Below are positions 9,101 through 14,353 of a stretch of 14,353 nucleotides of DNA, one piece after another (the first letter of the stretch is position 1; the number at the start of each line of letters is the position of its first letter). The notes beneath the pieces were generated by a model that saw only the letters and a list, made by a program, of their open reading frames with translations, was not told the DNA's origin and ran no database searches. Where the stretch lies: positions 1 through 14,353 of the forward strand of contig CAZIKF010000068.1 of the NCBI GenBank assembly GCA_964539825.1. Direction: 5' to 3'. The DNA comes from CAZIKF01 sp964539825. GTDB taxonomy: Bacteria; Muiribacteriota; UBA6191. Made by a program: the position numbers and the translations under genes.

Positions 9101-9704
9101 CCAGGGCTTTGAGCCAGACCCGTCTCAAAATCCAGACAATGATTCTAATCGTGTGGTGATCTTTAGAACCGAGGATAAACGCGCTGAAAATAATCCCATT
9201 TTCAACTCTTCCTCAATCTATGAAGAACGAGATGAAACCTTGCTTCGGGCAAATCCTGCCGATAAAGTATCCCACTTTCTTATCAACCAGATCAGCCCCT
9301 CAACTCAAGAAAGGGATCTCGCCTATCACATTCCAGAAGATGTCCGCTTCATAGTCAAAGTGGAGGCGACGGATAATCAAGATCTGGATGAAATCGATAT
9401 CAAGGTCAGTAGCGCTCCGGACGGAAAAGTACTCTTCACTTCCTCAAATCCAAAAGTAAGACACATCTCTGACGACCAGTCAGAACATCGCTTTAAAGCC
9501 AAGTCTTCCACTAAAGGTAGAATTTACCAGCAATCTAAAATTCTCACTGTGTATCATCTCTATCCGAATGCCAACTTTTACGACGTCATCAGGGTAGAGG
9601 TCAAGGATAAGGCCGGTAACGGCAGGGTGCTTGATATTCCAGTTTCCATCATTGAGCAAGGGGTTCACTTTCGAAAAATAGGAGACAGGGTCAAGCTAAA
9701 GTAG
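3114..9704 (+). CDS. Giant (2196-residue) exported beta-rich protein of unknown family
   Basis: The ATG is preceded by AAAGG at 6-base spacing. Residues 1-18 form an export signal. Cys14 in LYLNC could be a relaxed lipobox as in spirochaetes; otherwise cleavage after TAA near residue 18 is plausible. The rest has no further membrane segment and is rich in Gly, Ser, Asn, Asp, Pro and aromatic residues in beta-like patterns. Besides Cys14 there are 14 Cys, an even number and mostly in close pairs, 12 between residues 132 and 931 and two at 1822 and 1836, which suggests disulfides and an extracytoplasmic location; residues 932-1821 lack Cys. PKD/Ig-like traits: YRWRVEA to FEDPGIYSVVLYF (about 863-965), VLEVSDNNPFG (near 1560), VVQDNDPPNF (near 1967), and VKVEATDNQDLDEIDIKV with RVEVKDKAGNG at the C-terminus (about 2080-2170). 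No protease, LPXTG, autotransporter barrel or secretion tail is evident. A surface adhesin, matrix or appendage-like role is only inference. I do not recognise the family. Confidence 0.85.
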   Translation: MIRTLLLFFLYLNCSTAAISPFERSILERNGDVYVLVTMKENVPISNAVGLYRLKKIDDYAISRLGVSNRPGIERYEGLAVDKFGHVKFFRNEGDGQSVVELLNVSKTHPKSPQTFPGTSMVTYDVQGGNGCGDRQQTTVASTPPGWVYVVEGNGQSGWFPLYDAALTVALAGEAGGALGWQYTDNSFTNSFAQDTIFLPQTFPAMDVNAIGNPMIRHDGFWRTDCNRHRYAINYNGNNDPVHPPINAFVVSPALNGRCVHRDCRRPVRVSSVRKNESSLYLDEYLSEEDNNLLKDVDNGIFGNAVKSKFNLSSGTDFDIASSFDPGIGGRIRPATEAINTSVSFEHQIWRYNACGDMCNSNGIPQLVPPISINKGKAKFSSGGANQTQQRTYMVETRTVNSGSSTSIETWVVQLEFDPATSRYQKSDIIRWEGGSQITLGSQEIPADGILRSGTSPLNVAMAPKRIIIYDFEGHPPYSRSVQTSKREFSGETPPDSKDYIYVSNLPPSHFNVSSSFWGTGGVVWWAKPSGPDLQVYFEQANHVSGKVLLDGSASPVTAKNATPLLALGADGENFVYLMHLGSGSDGSGGMEGPAEMARLVTPATPQRIQQVCADGRVLGDCPSFPLQTDVPGGIAELSLTLKIHVGAMVEKIAPLPGSVPVKVGVIPLEATGATCTGSFIFRDTNSPLDGKADGAGTFVGLWNCTPVSQVAQSIADQYNFEMAVINVANPPATAGRFQLDLVAQQPGNILKGGVSTFVEDSSYSFYMENPPVFNGLQAQLGLASDPELNSFGDVSMLSNFESAGIELTRQNLRTLGVEDYFFDDDSRQGTLLPSFIKKPGQLLGTLLNPDVGPDTSSTPSRSNLRYRWRVEAKTPPHAFKNYDQPNCEPLLNSADGSTLPNKEVLVQAGFVDLNYKEVPFGTVGVLKDTCWKDLEDANPAGIATEGLDPEALSFTFEDPGIYSVVLYFGGTRFNADDKTFLDLASSISAEVAVTWYAMEIVVGARPTQTSDEIREVVIANNFLSQDQETRAGIYPDGSDTISEHTNQIDAQIDDGDLVGVEGRFPVLPVGNISNNSAPLVVTYQDQRTPIVAEAEIHFFRLADLNYDAQSLGIVGKPDSRQTKFKGVGAWDYSYPGGGVLAAGNLNFSPREKVSTHPSNWSTSASQTGARISTSDKDHPSAEERRGYDASGDYETGVGYQANGSLIAATGADAQFQAAHQGTLGSDDGFPSKINGVEVGQNLIENPEALYSWWEIKYAWFMRYSKPDGTVGKKIIKTGNLAEIFLMNLMILKGSSGFEQLVKNLAPNNLNSEGKPSPPPDSPLMWYMGNTAAERRRDRTLRVRIPLFNPGAVLNSSDVLSELDRPVRSFSSSDGFGSLYSRIHPLSFPVPTEPTILEIGFQLFYPVMSWEGRDESPAGSGNYSYYDAVYWGPSSLADGRHNPLDFTKTNLSFGPDSISIWPILSTQRILETGPGSNPPDPEASTFGLELSSTQNIGGTRRVPGGFKASGGNEVSYTAPGGRIDHFVDVAVLDMKAPRMRTVEGQTLTATTGGRADGDVVLEVSDNNPFGLWDSYEKVGNDGSGITQDRRLRVPALVQFSYEIGYDPKNHYGVGLKSANLGSKGERAYGFHLSYTSLQTNQDQLTNRGSGLPIYDLSLLGLSTPAVETSPGYSYNPQNLISDDFIYPWKEPSNKFPTDGVFIERRNSPFSLSTDSPGNEQSWERVNDQINSTKFYPPTKGISSDPAIQNFLGTRDQNLRTEDPTIKHPGLNSWMISLVPDVANQAPFSLTPDHPDGKTRVEYLPSSQGSGAQDDYVPWKPGCLLTTSPLTANPDDCSITTRWRVRGQFLLAPFFVNGDQPNPGESSLVYNLYAKARDVRITKDFPDFSDPSIDWNSTVSSWNQGNFGSWPKFQFASNWYRRQGAENYGEDGMMGADGRAASQPLENKIGRYYNNELQRRATRVGKLVVQDNDPPNFRVTLMEFKYNKKVEYTLLGAQGFEPDPSQNPDNDSNRVVIFRTEDKRAENNPIFNSSSIYEERDETLLRANPADKVSHFLINQISPSTQERDLAYHIPEDVRFIVKVEATDNQDLDEIDIKVSSAPDGKVLFTSSNPKVRHISDDQSEHRFKAKSSTKGRIYQQSKILTVYHLYPNANFYDVIRVEVKDKAGNGRVLDIPVSIIEQGVHFRKIGDRVKLK

Positions 9705-9759
9705 AGAAGATTAATAAACAATCCGGCAAATTGTATGTCCAAAACATTTGGTTTGCTCC

Positions 9760-11817
9760 CTATCTGCATTCAAAAACCTTGAGGGGTTCTTTTTTTCCTT
9801 TGACGGTGATTTCCCGTTCCTGAACCTGCTCAAATTGTGCTCCACAAGTATCGTAGACAACAGGGGAAAGTAGAATATGACCTGGGCTGCAACTGGATTC
9901 CAGCCTCTGGGTAAGATTTACAGCATCCCCGATAAATGTGTATTCGCGCCTGTTTGCTGAGCCAACATTTCCGTGGATAGCTCTTCCCTTGTTAATGCCA
10001 ATGCGTACCTGGAAAGGATTTCCCTTTTCTTTCAAGTCATCAAAAAGCCCGAGGATTTTCCGTGCCGCCTGAACCGCATGAGGTGAATCAGGAAAAACTG
10101 CGAAGATACAGTCACCGATAAATTTATCCACATCTCCCTCATGCTCATAGATGAATTCTGTAGCAGGATTGAAGATCGCATTCAAGTGCTGGATAACCTC
10201 AGTAGGATCATGTTTTTCACTAAAGGCTGTGAAGCCTTGTACATCCATGAATAGGTAAACGCGGTGGACTTCTCGTTCGGGTATTTCATAGTCCCCGCGT
10301 TTGGCACTATTTCCCGCCTCAGACCAGACCTCATGAGGTGTGTAACGGTGAACAATCTCCTGTAGACGAAGATTTTGCTCATTCTTTTGCTGAAGTTCCT
10401 CATTCTGCTCTTTGAGAATCTCACTAATTTCATAGCTCTTTCGTGAAATGGCAGTAAGAAATCCCTGGGTATCGTCAAGTATTCCTTCACTTTCCTTGAG
10501 TAGTCTCTGAATATCATCCACGTTACGCTGCACGTCTCGGTCAATAAAGAGTCCCTCACGAACCACTTTTTCGATGGGCAATCGGGTTCCGAGGGCCATT
10601 ACACCCACAGTTGTCGCATGGTAGTGAGAATGATTTAAGGCATTTCCGGGATCTACCACATCCTCGTATTTGCTCAGGTAAGGAAAAATCTCTCCTCCGG
10701 AATAGAAACCAACAATAGGAATTTCCTTACCAAAGACTTCCTGAATCGCTTCAACTTCTGCATCTACACGACTATGAAGAATCACCGCTCGGGTACAACA
10801 GCTAATATTGATCAATAGAGCTGGCTCCATTCCCATAAGGGCATCTTTACAGCGCTGAGCTGCCCTGCGAGCGCCATTCAGAACTCCTCTACGATCCCCA
10901 TGCAGCAGACGTACTTGAATTCCGTGTAGATCCTGGACAGGAAAATAAGTGATACAGCCTTTAGAAAAGTCGCATTTTACGGGCAAACGAACAACAGATC
11001 GCTTAAATCCCTCGTATTCCATGTCTACGGAGAAGGCATACCTCTGAATCATCCCTTCAAAGAACTCGCGGGAATCAGTTCCCCCCAGGAACTGGCGATA
11101 AAACTCAAATACGGGGATACCGTCAACCTCATATACTTCCGGTCCCTCAGCCCTTGTAATCGTGACTGCCGGTCCTACAGGAGTCCACCCATGCGCATAT
11201 CCAAAGGCAGGCTGGTAATCGTTTTCAGGAAGACAAAGATGGGCTGCCTTCGCTCCGCCAGGACTCACTCCCTTGGTGAGATATTGGTAACTCCTCCAGA
11301 AATCGGGGTGACTCATTCCCACATCGTAATCACAGCCGCCCAACCCCCCGAAGATCGCGATATCTCCAAAGGCTTTCTGTAGTACCTCTAGAAATTCCTC
11401 ACCTCCGGCTCCAATTCCACGAAGGGTCAAGAGGAGATGTCTCATGGAACCTTCCGGCAGCTCCTGGTTGGAAAGGGATTGGGAAAGCTCCTTACCTAGA
11501 CTTTTCTCATCAGTATAATTGGAAACCTCGCCGAGTCTTACTCGCACCCCCGGTAGAAAAAGTGCCATAACCACTATGGTTCCACGACTCACACCAGAAG
11601 GTGAGATCTCAGCATAGCTTGAGCATCCCAGGAGGATTTTAGAGTCAATCTGGGTACAGATTCCCTCGTAAAGCTCATGATGATCATGATGGATGCTTCC
11701 AAAGCAGATTACTAAGGTTGGTTCCCTGATATCACGACACGCTTCCCGGGTAGCCTGGACTCCAGCCACAAAACTGTCCTTAATGCGACTGATTCCGATG
11801 CCTACCTGAACTCCCAT
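9760..11817 (-). CDS. FIST-domain sensor fused to class III (IIIb-type) adenylyl/guanylyl cyclase
   Basis: 685 residues with no signal peptide or membrane segment, so cytoplasmic. ATG at 11817 follows GGGAGG at about 7 bases. Residues about 30-230 look like FIST_N and 240-410 like FIST_C (GFYSGGEIFPY, 370-380), domains thought to bind small ligands such as amino acids. Residues about 425-492 are helical and Gln/Glu-rich, a likely coiled-coil linker. The cyclase domain (about 515-685) has every catalytic residue: metal-binding Asp525 (FMDVQGFTAF) and Asp569 (KFIGD), purine-contact Lys565, Thr627 in EYTFIGD as in class IIIb, and transition-state Asn634 and Arg638 (NLTQR). It should make cAMP (or cGMP) from ATP (or GTP) in response to a ligand. 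It is convergent with the giant gene, 55 bp apart. The Lys/Thr pair favours ATP; domain identity is secure, ligand unknown. Confidence 0.92.
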   Translation of the reverse strand: MGVQVGIGISRIKDSFVAGVQATREACRDIREPTLVICFGSIHHDHHELYEGICTQIDSKILLGCSSYAEISPSGVSRGTIVVMALFLPGVRVRLGEVSNYTDEKSLGKELSQSLSNQELPEGSMRHLLLTLRGIGAGGEEFLEVLQKAFGDIAIFGGLGGCDYDVGMSHPDFWRSYQYLTKGVSPGGAKAAHLCLPENDYQPAFGYAHGWTPVGPAVTITRAEGPEVYEVDGIPVFEFYRQFLGGTDSREFFEGMIQRYAFSVDMEYEGFKRSVVRLPVKCDFSKGCITYFPVQDLHGIQVRLLHGDRRGVLNGARRAAQRCKDALMGMEPALLINISCCTRAVILHSRVDAEVEAIQEVFGKEIPIVGFYSGGEIFPYLSKYEDVVDPGNALNHSHYHATTVGVMALGTRLPIEKVVREGLFIDRDVQRNVDDIQRLLKESEGILDDTQGFLTAISRKSYEISEILKEQNEELQQKNEQNLRLQEIVHRYTPHEVWSEAGNSAKRGDYEIPEREVHRVYLFMDVQGFTAFSEKHDPTEVIQHLNAIFNPATEFIYEHEGDVDKFIGDCIFAVFPDSPHAVQAARKILGLFDDLKEKGNPFQVRIGINKGRAIHGNVGSANRREYTFIGDAVNLTQRLESSCSPGHILLSPVVYDTCGAQFEQVQEREITVKGKKEPLKVFECR

Positions 11818-11842
11818 GAAATCCCTCCCGGTGTAAAAAGCT

Positions 11843-11872
11843 ATTCTATCTCAACAAGACATCCCCGGTCAC
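11843..11872 (-). promoter_or_regulatory. Candidate promoter of the FIST-cyclase gene
   Basis: On the minus strand GTGACC (11872-11867) and TAGAAT (11848-11843) stand 18 bases apart, 26 bases before the ATG at 11817. The -10 box is a good match, the -35 box a moderate one (4 of 6). Confidence 0.3.
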
Positions 11873-11884
11873 CGAGCCTTAGCC

Positions 11885-11910
11885 GCAGAAAGGGCTATTT
11901 AACCCTCTGC
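11885..11910. other. Hairpin between the small ORF and the cyclase gene
   Basis: GCAGA and GGG on one arm pair with CCC and TCTGC on the other, with a two-base bulge and an A/T-rich loop. No T run follows on either strand, so an intrinsic terminator is not well supported. It could separate the HNH/small-ORF transcript from the cyclase promoter just downstream. Confidence 0.35.
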
Positions 11911-11916
11911 GTTAAT

Positions 11917-12093
11917 CTACCTATAGTAAAGGCACATATCCATCATCGGCCTTTGTATTTGTGGCTTTCTATATGGATGTGTCCACAGCAGACATGTTCC
12001 GCTGGGACCGAAGACTAGAAACTCAGCTTTGAAGTAGTCCGCGAGGGAGTGGGCTTCTTCATCAGTGGATTCCCTGAACCTTTCAAGCACCAT
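11917..12093 (-). CDS. Small hypothetical protein (58 aa) overlapping the HNH ORF
   Basis: ATG at 12093 opens a 58-codon frame ending in TAG (11919-11917). The start overlaps the end of the HNH ORF by 11 bases (ATGGTGCTTGA), an arrangement seen in translationally coupled genes. The product begins MVLERFRESTDEEAHSLADYF and has a plausible mix of charged and hydrophobic residues, no signal peptide and no motif I recognise. The ribosome-binding site is weak (GAAAG, 9 bases upstream), which would fit coupling. It might instead be a chance frame or a frameshifted remnant of a longer nuclease. The group II intron upstream would have to splice for the shared transcript to stay intact. Confidence 0.35.
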   Translation of the reverse strand: MVLERFRESTDEEAHSLADYFKAEFLVFGPSGTCLLWTHPYRKPQIQRPMMDMCLYYR

Positions 12094-12205
12094 TATTTTG
12101 AGCTTTCTTTTCCATAGTCTTGTGCACCATTCGATGGTGGGATTCGCATAAAGTAATCAGGTTGTCCACAACGTGTTTCCCTCCTTGGCTCACAGGTAAA
12201 CGGTG
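12083..12205 (-). CDS. HNH endonuclease, 3' exon interrupted by a group II intron
   Basis: Directly after the predicted intron 3' end the minus strand reads 40 codons to a TGA (12085-12083), beginning HRLPVSQGGKHVVDNLITLC. This is the core of an HNH nuclease: catalytic His as the first exon codon, PxSxGG, Asn in DNL, then LCESHH with the final His. The Asp that precedes His in the usual DH motif, and the rest of the N-terminus, must come from the 5' exon beyond the window; the intron happens to end in GAT, so the unspliced sequence also reads DH. Insertion is in phase 0. Host function (homing, phage or defence nuclease) cannot be told from this piece. The reading frame is intact, so the gene can be active if the intron splices. 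Confidence 0.75.
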   Translation of the reverse strand, partial: HRLPVSQGGKHVVDNLITLCESHHRMVHKTMEKKAQNNGA

Positions 12206-12279
12206 ATCGGGTAGGTCAGGGGCCAGAAGCCCCTTTCCCCCCTAAGAACCGTACGTGAAAGTTTCCCTTCATACGGCTC
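12206..12279 (-). ncRNA. Group II intron domains V and VI
   Basis: Domain V is exactly 34 nt (12279-12246): an 8-bp lower stem opening with GAGCCGTA (one G-U pair), a CG dinucleotide bulge on the 3' strand, an upper stem TGAAGG/CTTTCA and a GAAA tetraloop. It carries the AGC catalytic triad. Domain VI (about 12244-12209) has a GC-rich stem capped by TTCT, unpaired adenosines in TGACCTACCC as branch-point candidates, and the end CCGAT at 12210-12206. This places the splice junction between 12206 and 12205. Confidence 0.92.
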
Positions 12280-12355
12280 AAGCCCTCAAAGGACAATTCC
12301 TGGTTGTGGAAGCCCGGCAAGAAACTAACAAAAGTAAGAAAAGAAATATGAATGA

Positions 12356-13780
12356 TCAGCGAAGACATTCGGAAGCACGCCTCCTTTCAAAGTAAGCAAA
12401 GTGCTCAGGGAGAAACGGAATCGCCTCTCCCTTGACCTTGATATGTCTACGAATCCCAAGAGAACATAGTCTAACAAGGGAATAGTACAGACCATCCCTC
12501 CGGTTCGACACTCTAAAAATAGGCGAGAGTTCTGAGCCCCAGTACTTCCTGTAAACCCAGTACTTACCCTTCTTAGAATGCATCTTACACATGCGACGAA
12601 ACAACGTATGGAATATAATAGAATCCAAACGTGCAAAAGTCTGACCCGCTACAATATGACGGTGGTAATTACCCCATCCTCTTGAAAGAGTATTGAGTCG
12701 TCTTACCAGCGTTGCAAGATCTCGATTGCATAAGTACCGAATGATTAATTTAGCCCGAGTAAGATAGCTCTTAATGGCTGCCTTGCCGGGCTTGATCAGT
12801 AACTTGCCGCTGTATTTCCTAAAGTTCTGGCTCAAAAATGTGAATCCTTCGTTAATGTGGGTGATCCTCGTTTTCCCCGGGTGTAAAGATAACCCTCTTG
12901 GTTCAAGAAATTCGGTTACGGCCTTTTTGACCTTCCCCAGGATTTCTTGATCGTTGCCGGTAATAACGAAATCATCCGCATAGCGAATCACATTAACTTT
13001 TGAGCCCTTTTTCTTTACAGCCGACTTTGCTGCGGATTCCAAACCATCCAGAACCATATTGGCAAGAGTGGGCGAAATAATTCCTCCCTGCGGGGTGCCC
13101 CTGGAGGTTGGAAATAGCTTCCTTCCATCCATGACACCAGCCTCCAGCCAAAGCCTGAGCATGTGTTTATCCAAAGGGATGTTCTCAAGCATCCATTGAT
13201 GAGAGATGTTGTCAAAGCACGATACAATGTCACCCTCAAGTATCCATACCGAAGCGGTTTTTATTGCGAGCGCCCTGAAACACTGTTCAATTGCGTCCGC
13301 ACAGCGTCTATGCCTTCTGAAACCATAGGAATTTGGATCCGCGGTAACCTCTGCTACCGGTTCCAAAGCCATCAGGTACAGAGCCTGCATGGATCTGTCC
13401 TTCATCGTAGGTATTCCAAGGGGACGTTTTGCACCGTTTACTTTGGGAATATATACTCTGCGCAGAGGCAGAGGTTTATAGCCCCTTCTTCTGAGAGAAA
13501 GGACCATCTTCATCTTCTTCCCCGGAGTGTTCAGGGTAACCCTGTCCACTCCAGGGGTATTCTTACCTTTGTTGGAAGTGATTCTCTTTACAGCCAAAGC
13601 TTTGGCGTAAAAAGAATGAGTGAGAGTCCACTGCAAGGCTTTAACCTTGCAAATCTTCCCACTCTTCCTTGCCTTTGCGATACGCATTTGCAGTCTTCTG
13701 ACAAGCTTTCGAGCTTTATCCCAAGGGATTGAGTCGAAATTTGGGAAGGGTGCACCACTCGGCTTCTCAGTCGGTGTCAT
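12356..13780 (-). CDS. ltrA: Group II intron reverse transcriptase/maturase, without HNH endonuclease domain
   Basis: 474 residues from the ATG at 13780, which has AAAGGA at a proper 6-base distance and gives the usual N-terminus (DSIPWDKARKLVRRLQMRI). An upstream in-frame TTG at 13822 would add 14 residues and is less likely. RT blocks in order: KRPLGIPTMKDR (118-129), first catalytic Asp184 in EGDIVSCFDNI, GTPQGGIISP (228-237), and YADD (267-270) with the other catalytic Asp pair. The maturase X domain follows, including NTLSRGWGNYHR (363-374). It splices its intron and copies it into DNA. The C-terminus stops at FAYFERRRASECLR, where related proteins continue into an HNH endonuclease, so this RT is endonuclease-minus and would need nicks or replication forks for priming. 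The stop lies 76 bases before domain V. Frame is intact, so probably functional. Confidence 0.95.
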   Translation of the reverse strand: MTPTEKPSGAPFPNFDSIPWDKARKLVRRLQMRIAKARKSGKICKVKALQWTLTHSFYAKALAVKRITSNKGKNTPGVDRVTLNTPGKKMKMVLSLRRRGYKPLPLRRVYIPKVNGAKRPLGIPTMKDRSMQALYLMALEPVAEVTADPNSYGFRRHRRCADAIEQCFRALAIKTASVWILEGDIVSCFDNISHQWMLENIPLDKHMLRLWLEAGVMDGRKLFPTSRGTPQGGIISPTLANMVLDGLESAAKSAVKKKGSKVNVIRYADDFVITGNDQEILGKVKKAVTEFLEPRGLSLHPGKTRITHINEGFTFLSQNFRKYSGKLLIKPGKAAIKSYLTRAKLIIRYLCNRDLATLVRRLNTLSRGWGNYHRHIVAGQTFARLDSIIFHTLFRRMCKMHSKKGKYWVYRKYWGSELSPIFRVSNRRDGLYYSLVRLCSLGIRRHIKVKGEAIPFLPEHFAYFERRRASECLR

Positions 13781-14353
13781 TTGCTTTCCTTTCCATAGAA
13801 GATTCTCCAAATTCTCTCGCAATCGAGGACCATGCGGGACGTGGGCACTCTTTCGAGTCCGGGAATTCTTCCCGTATTCTGATCATTGCAACCAGACATT
13901 TGCTTCTTCCCGCGTTCTTACTCTGGCACCGCCAACAGTGCGCCTTGCGGTTACACCTGCCAACCCGAAGGCTGGCGGAAGTACCAGGTTTCCAAGTTCC
14001 ATCAGAAAACCGATTGATAAGAGACTTAGGTCCATCCTCTACACCGGTGGAGAAACGTCCTCGCAGGGATATTCCACAGGTCCCTGACCCTCCACTTGAC
14101 CGTTTTGGTTCAGGCCTATCAGCCTCTTTGGCCTGCTCTTCTTGACGATGCTTACGGATGTTCACATGTGTTGACCATATCTCTCAAACCCTAGCCCTCA
14201 CCTGACTTGAGACTATCAGGAGGAGTTCCGTCTCACGACTTCGTTCCCGCCAATGAACTGGCTTTGGTACATTGTCTCGGGGGCTTCACACCGGACAGGA
14301 TGCACCTGCCAAGCATGCCCCGGTAGGGTACCGGTGGAGGAACACCGGATCTG
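13781..14353 (-). ncRNA. Group II intron RNA, part of domains I to early IV
   Basis: No gene is supported in these 573 bases; the 132-codon frame at 14165-13767 is incidental. The stretch is full of hairpins as expected of intron domains. For example GGGGC (14321-14317) and GCCCC (14284-14280) enclose CAGG (14308-14305) pairing with CCTG (14299-14296). Phrases such as CCGGTGTGAAGCCC and AAGTCGTGAGACGG are typical in style for the first domain. The GTGTG inside the first phrase lies within this stem-loop, so it is unlikely to be the intron start. Confidence 0.65.

Larger units (their letters stand above)
12206..14353 (-). mobile_element. Group II intron (3' end mapped, 5' end outside window)
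   Basis: Read on the minus strand, the element holds an RNA-rich 5' part (14353-13781), the reverse transcriptase ORF placed as in domain IV, then canonical domain V (12279-12246) and domain VI ending in CCCGAT at 12206, an A-Y 3' terminus. About 2.15 kb is visible, close to the size expected of an intron with an endonuclease-less RT, so the 5' end (GUGYG) should lie shortly beyond 14353. It retromoves by reverse splicing and target-primed reverse transcription. It sits inside an HNH nuclease ORF. Structural class is not assigned from eye; the IIB/chloroplast-like type is a guess from the domain V sequence and the RT. Confidence 0.88.

Noticed and set aside
9739..9751. Bidirectional terminator between the convergent giant and cyclase genes
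   Set aside because: The CCAAA/TTTGG stem is only 5 bp and A/T-rich with a 3-base loop, and lacks a T run; too weak to annotate.
13163..13732. 189-codon plus-strand ORF
   Set aside because: It is antisense to the well-supported reverse transcriptase and has no recognisable features.
13767..14165. 132-codon minus-strand ORF upstream of the reverse transcriptase
   Set aside because: It covers the structured RNA part of the intron, is rich in Arg, Ser and Gly, and overlaps the RT start in another frame; most likely chance.
14284..14292. GTGTG on the minus strand as the intron 5' end
   Set aside because: It lies within a stem-loop (14280-14321) typical of the inside of domain I, and the flank shows no HNH exon; the 5' end is more likely beyond the window.

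Overview
The window (roughly 50 % G+C) looks like chromosomal DNA of a diderm bacterium. It holds an exported HEXXH protein, a C45-type hydrolase with a lipoprotein signal, a 2196-residue exported protein, a class III nucleotide cyclase carrying FIST sensor domains, and a group II intron. The mixture of lipoproteins, cyclase signalling and a Leu-Asn-Cys lipobox-like end on the giant protein would suit a spirochaete of the Leptospira/Leptonema kind or a deltaproteobacterium-like lineage. No rRNA, tRNA or marker gene is present, so this placement is a weak inference.

Layout: 1-1461 (+) is the 3' part of a putative metallopeptidase gene that is cut by the window start and opens with a Gly/Asp/Thr tandem repeat. 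1462-1781 is a non-coding island with two repeat-like elements: a decayed 162-bp palindrome ending in a T run, and a double hairpin of the REP type. 1782-3014 (+) encodes a probable lipoprotein of the acyl-CoA:6-APA acyltransferase-like (C45, Ntn-hydrolase) family. After a 99-bp gap with a candidate promoter, 3114-9704 (+) encodes a giant, exported, beta-rich protein of unknown family. The next gene converges on it with only 55 bp between: 9760-11817 (-), FIST_N-FIST_C-coiled coil-class III cyclase. On the same strand upstream of the cyclase lie a 58-codon ORF and the 3' exon of an HNH nuclease gene that overlaps it by 11 nt. From 12206 to the window end is a group II intron (-) whose domain V, domain VI and LtrA-type reverse transcriptase are all visible. 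Its 5' end lies outside the window.

How the parts may work together: the three plus-strand genes all encode exported or surface-type proteins (protease-like, amidase/acyltransferase-like, very large beta-rich adhesin- or matrix-like), but no operon linking all three is demonstrable because repeats and a candidate promoter separate them. The cyclase is a cytoplasmic, ligand-sensing signalling protein with all catalytic residues present. The intron is a retromobile element that has split an HNH nuclease ORF exactly before the codon of its first catalytic His. The intron's own reverse transcriptase lacks the usual C-terminal HNH endonuclease domain. The most unusual items are the HNH/intron junction, the FIST-cyclase fusion and the unrecognised giant protein.
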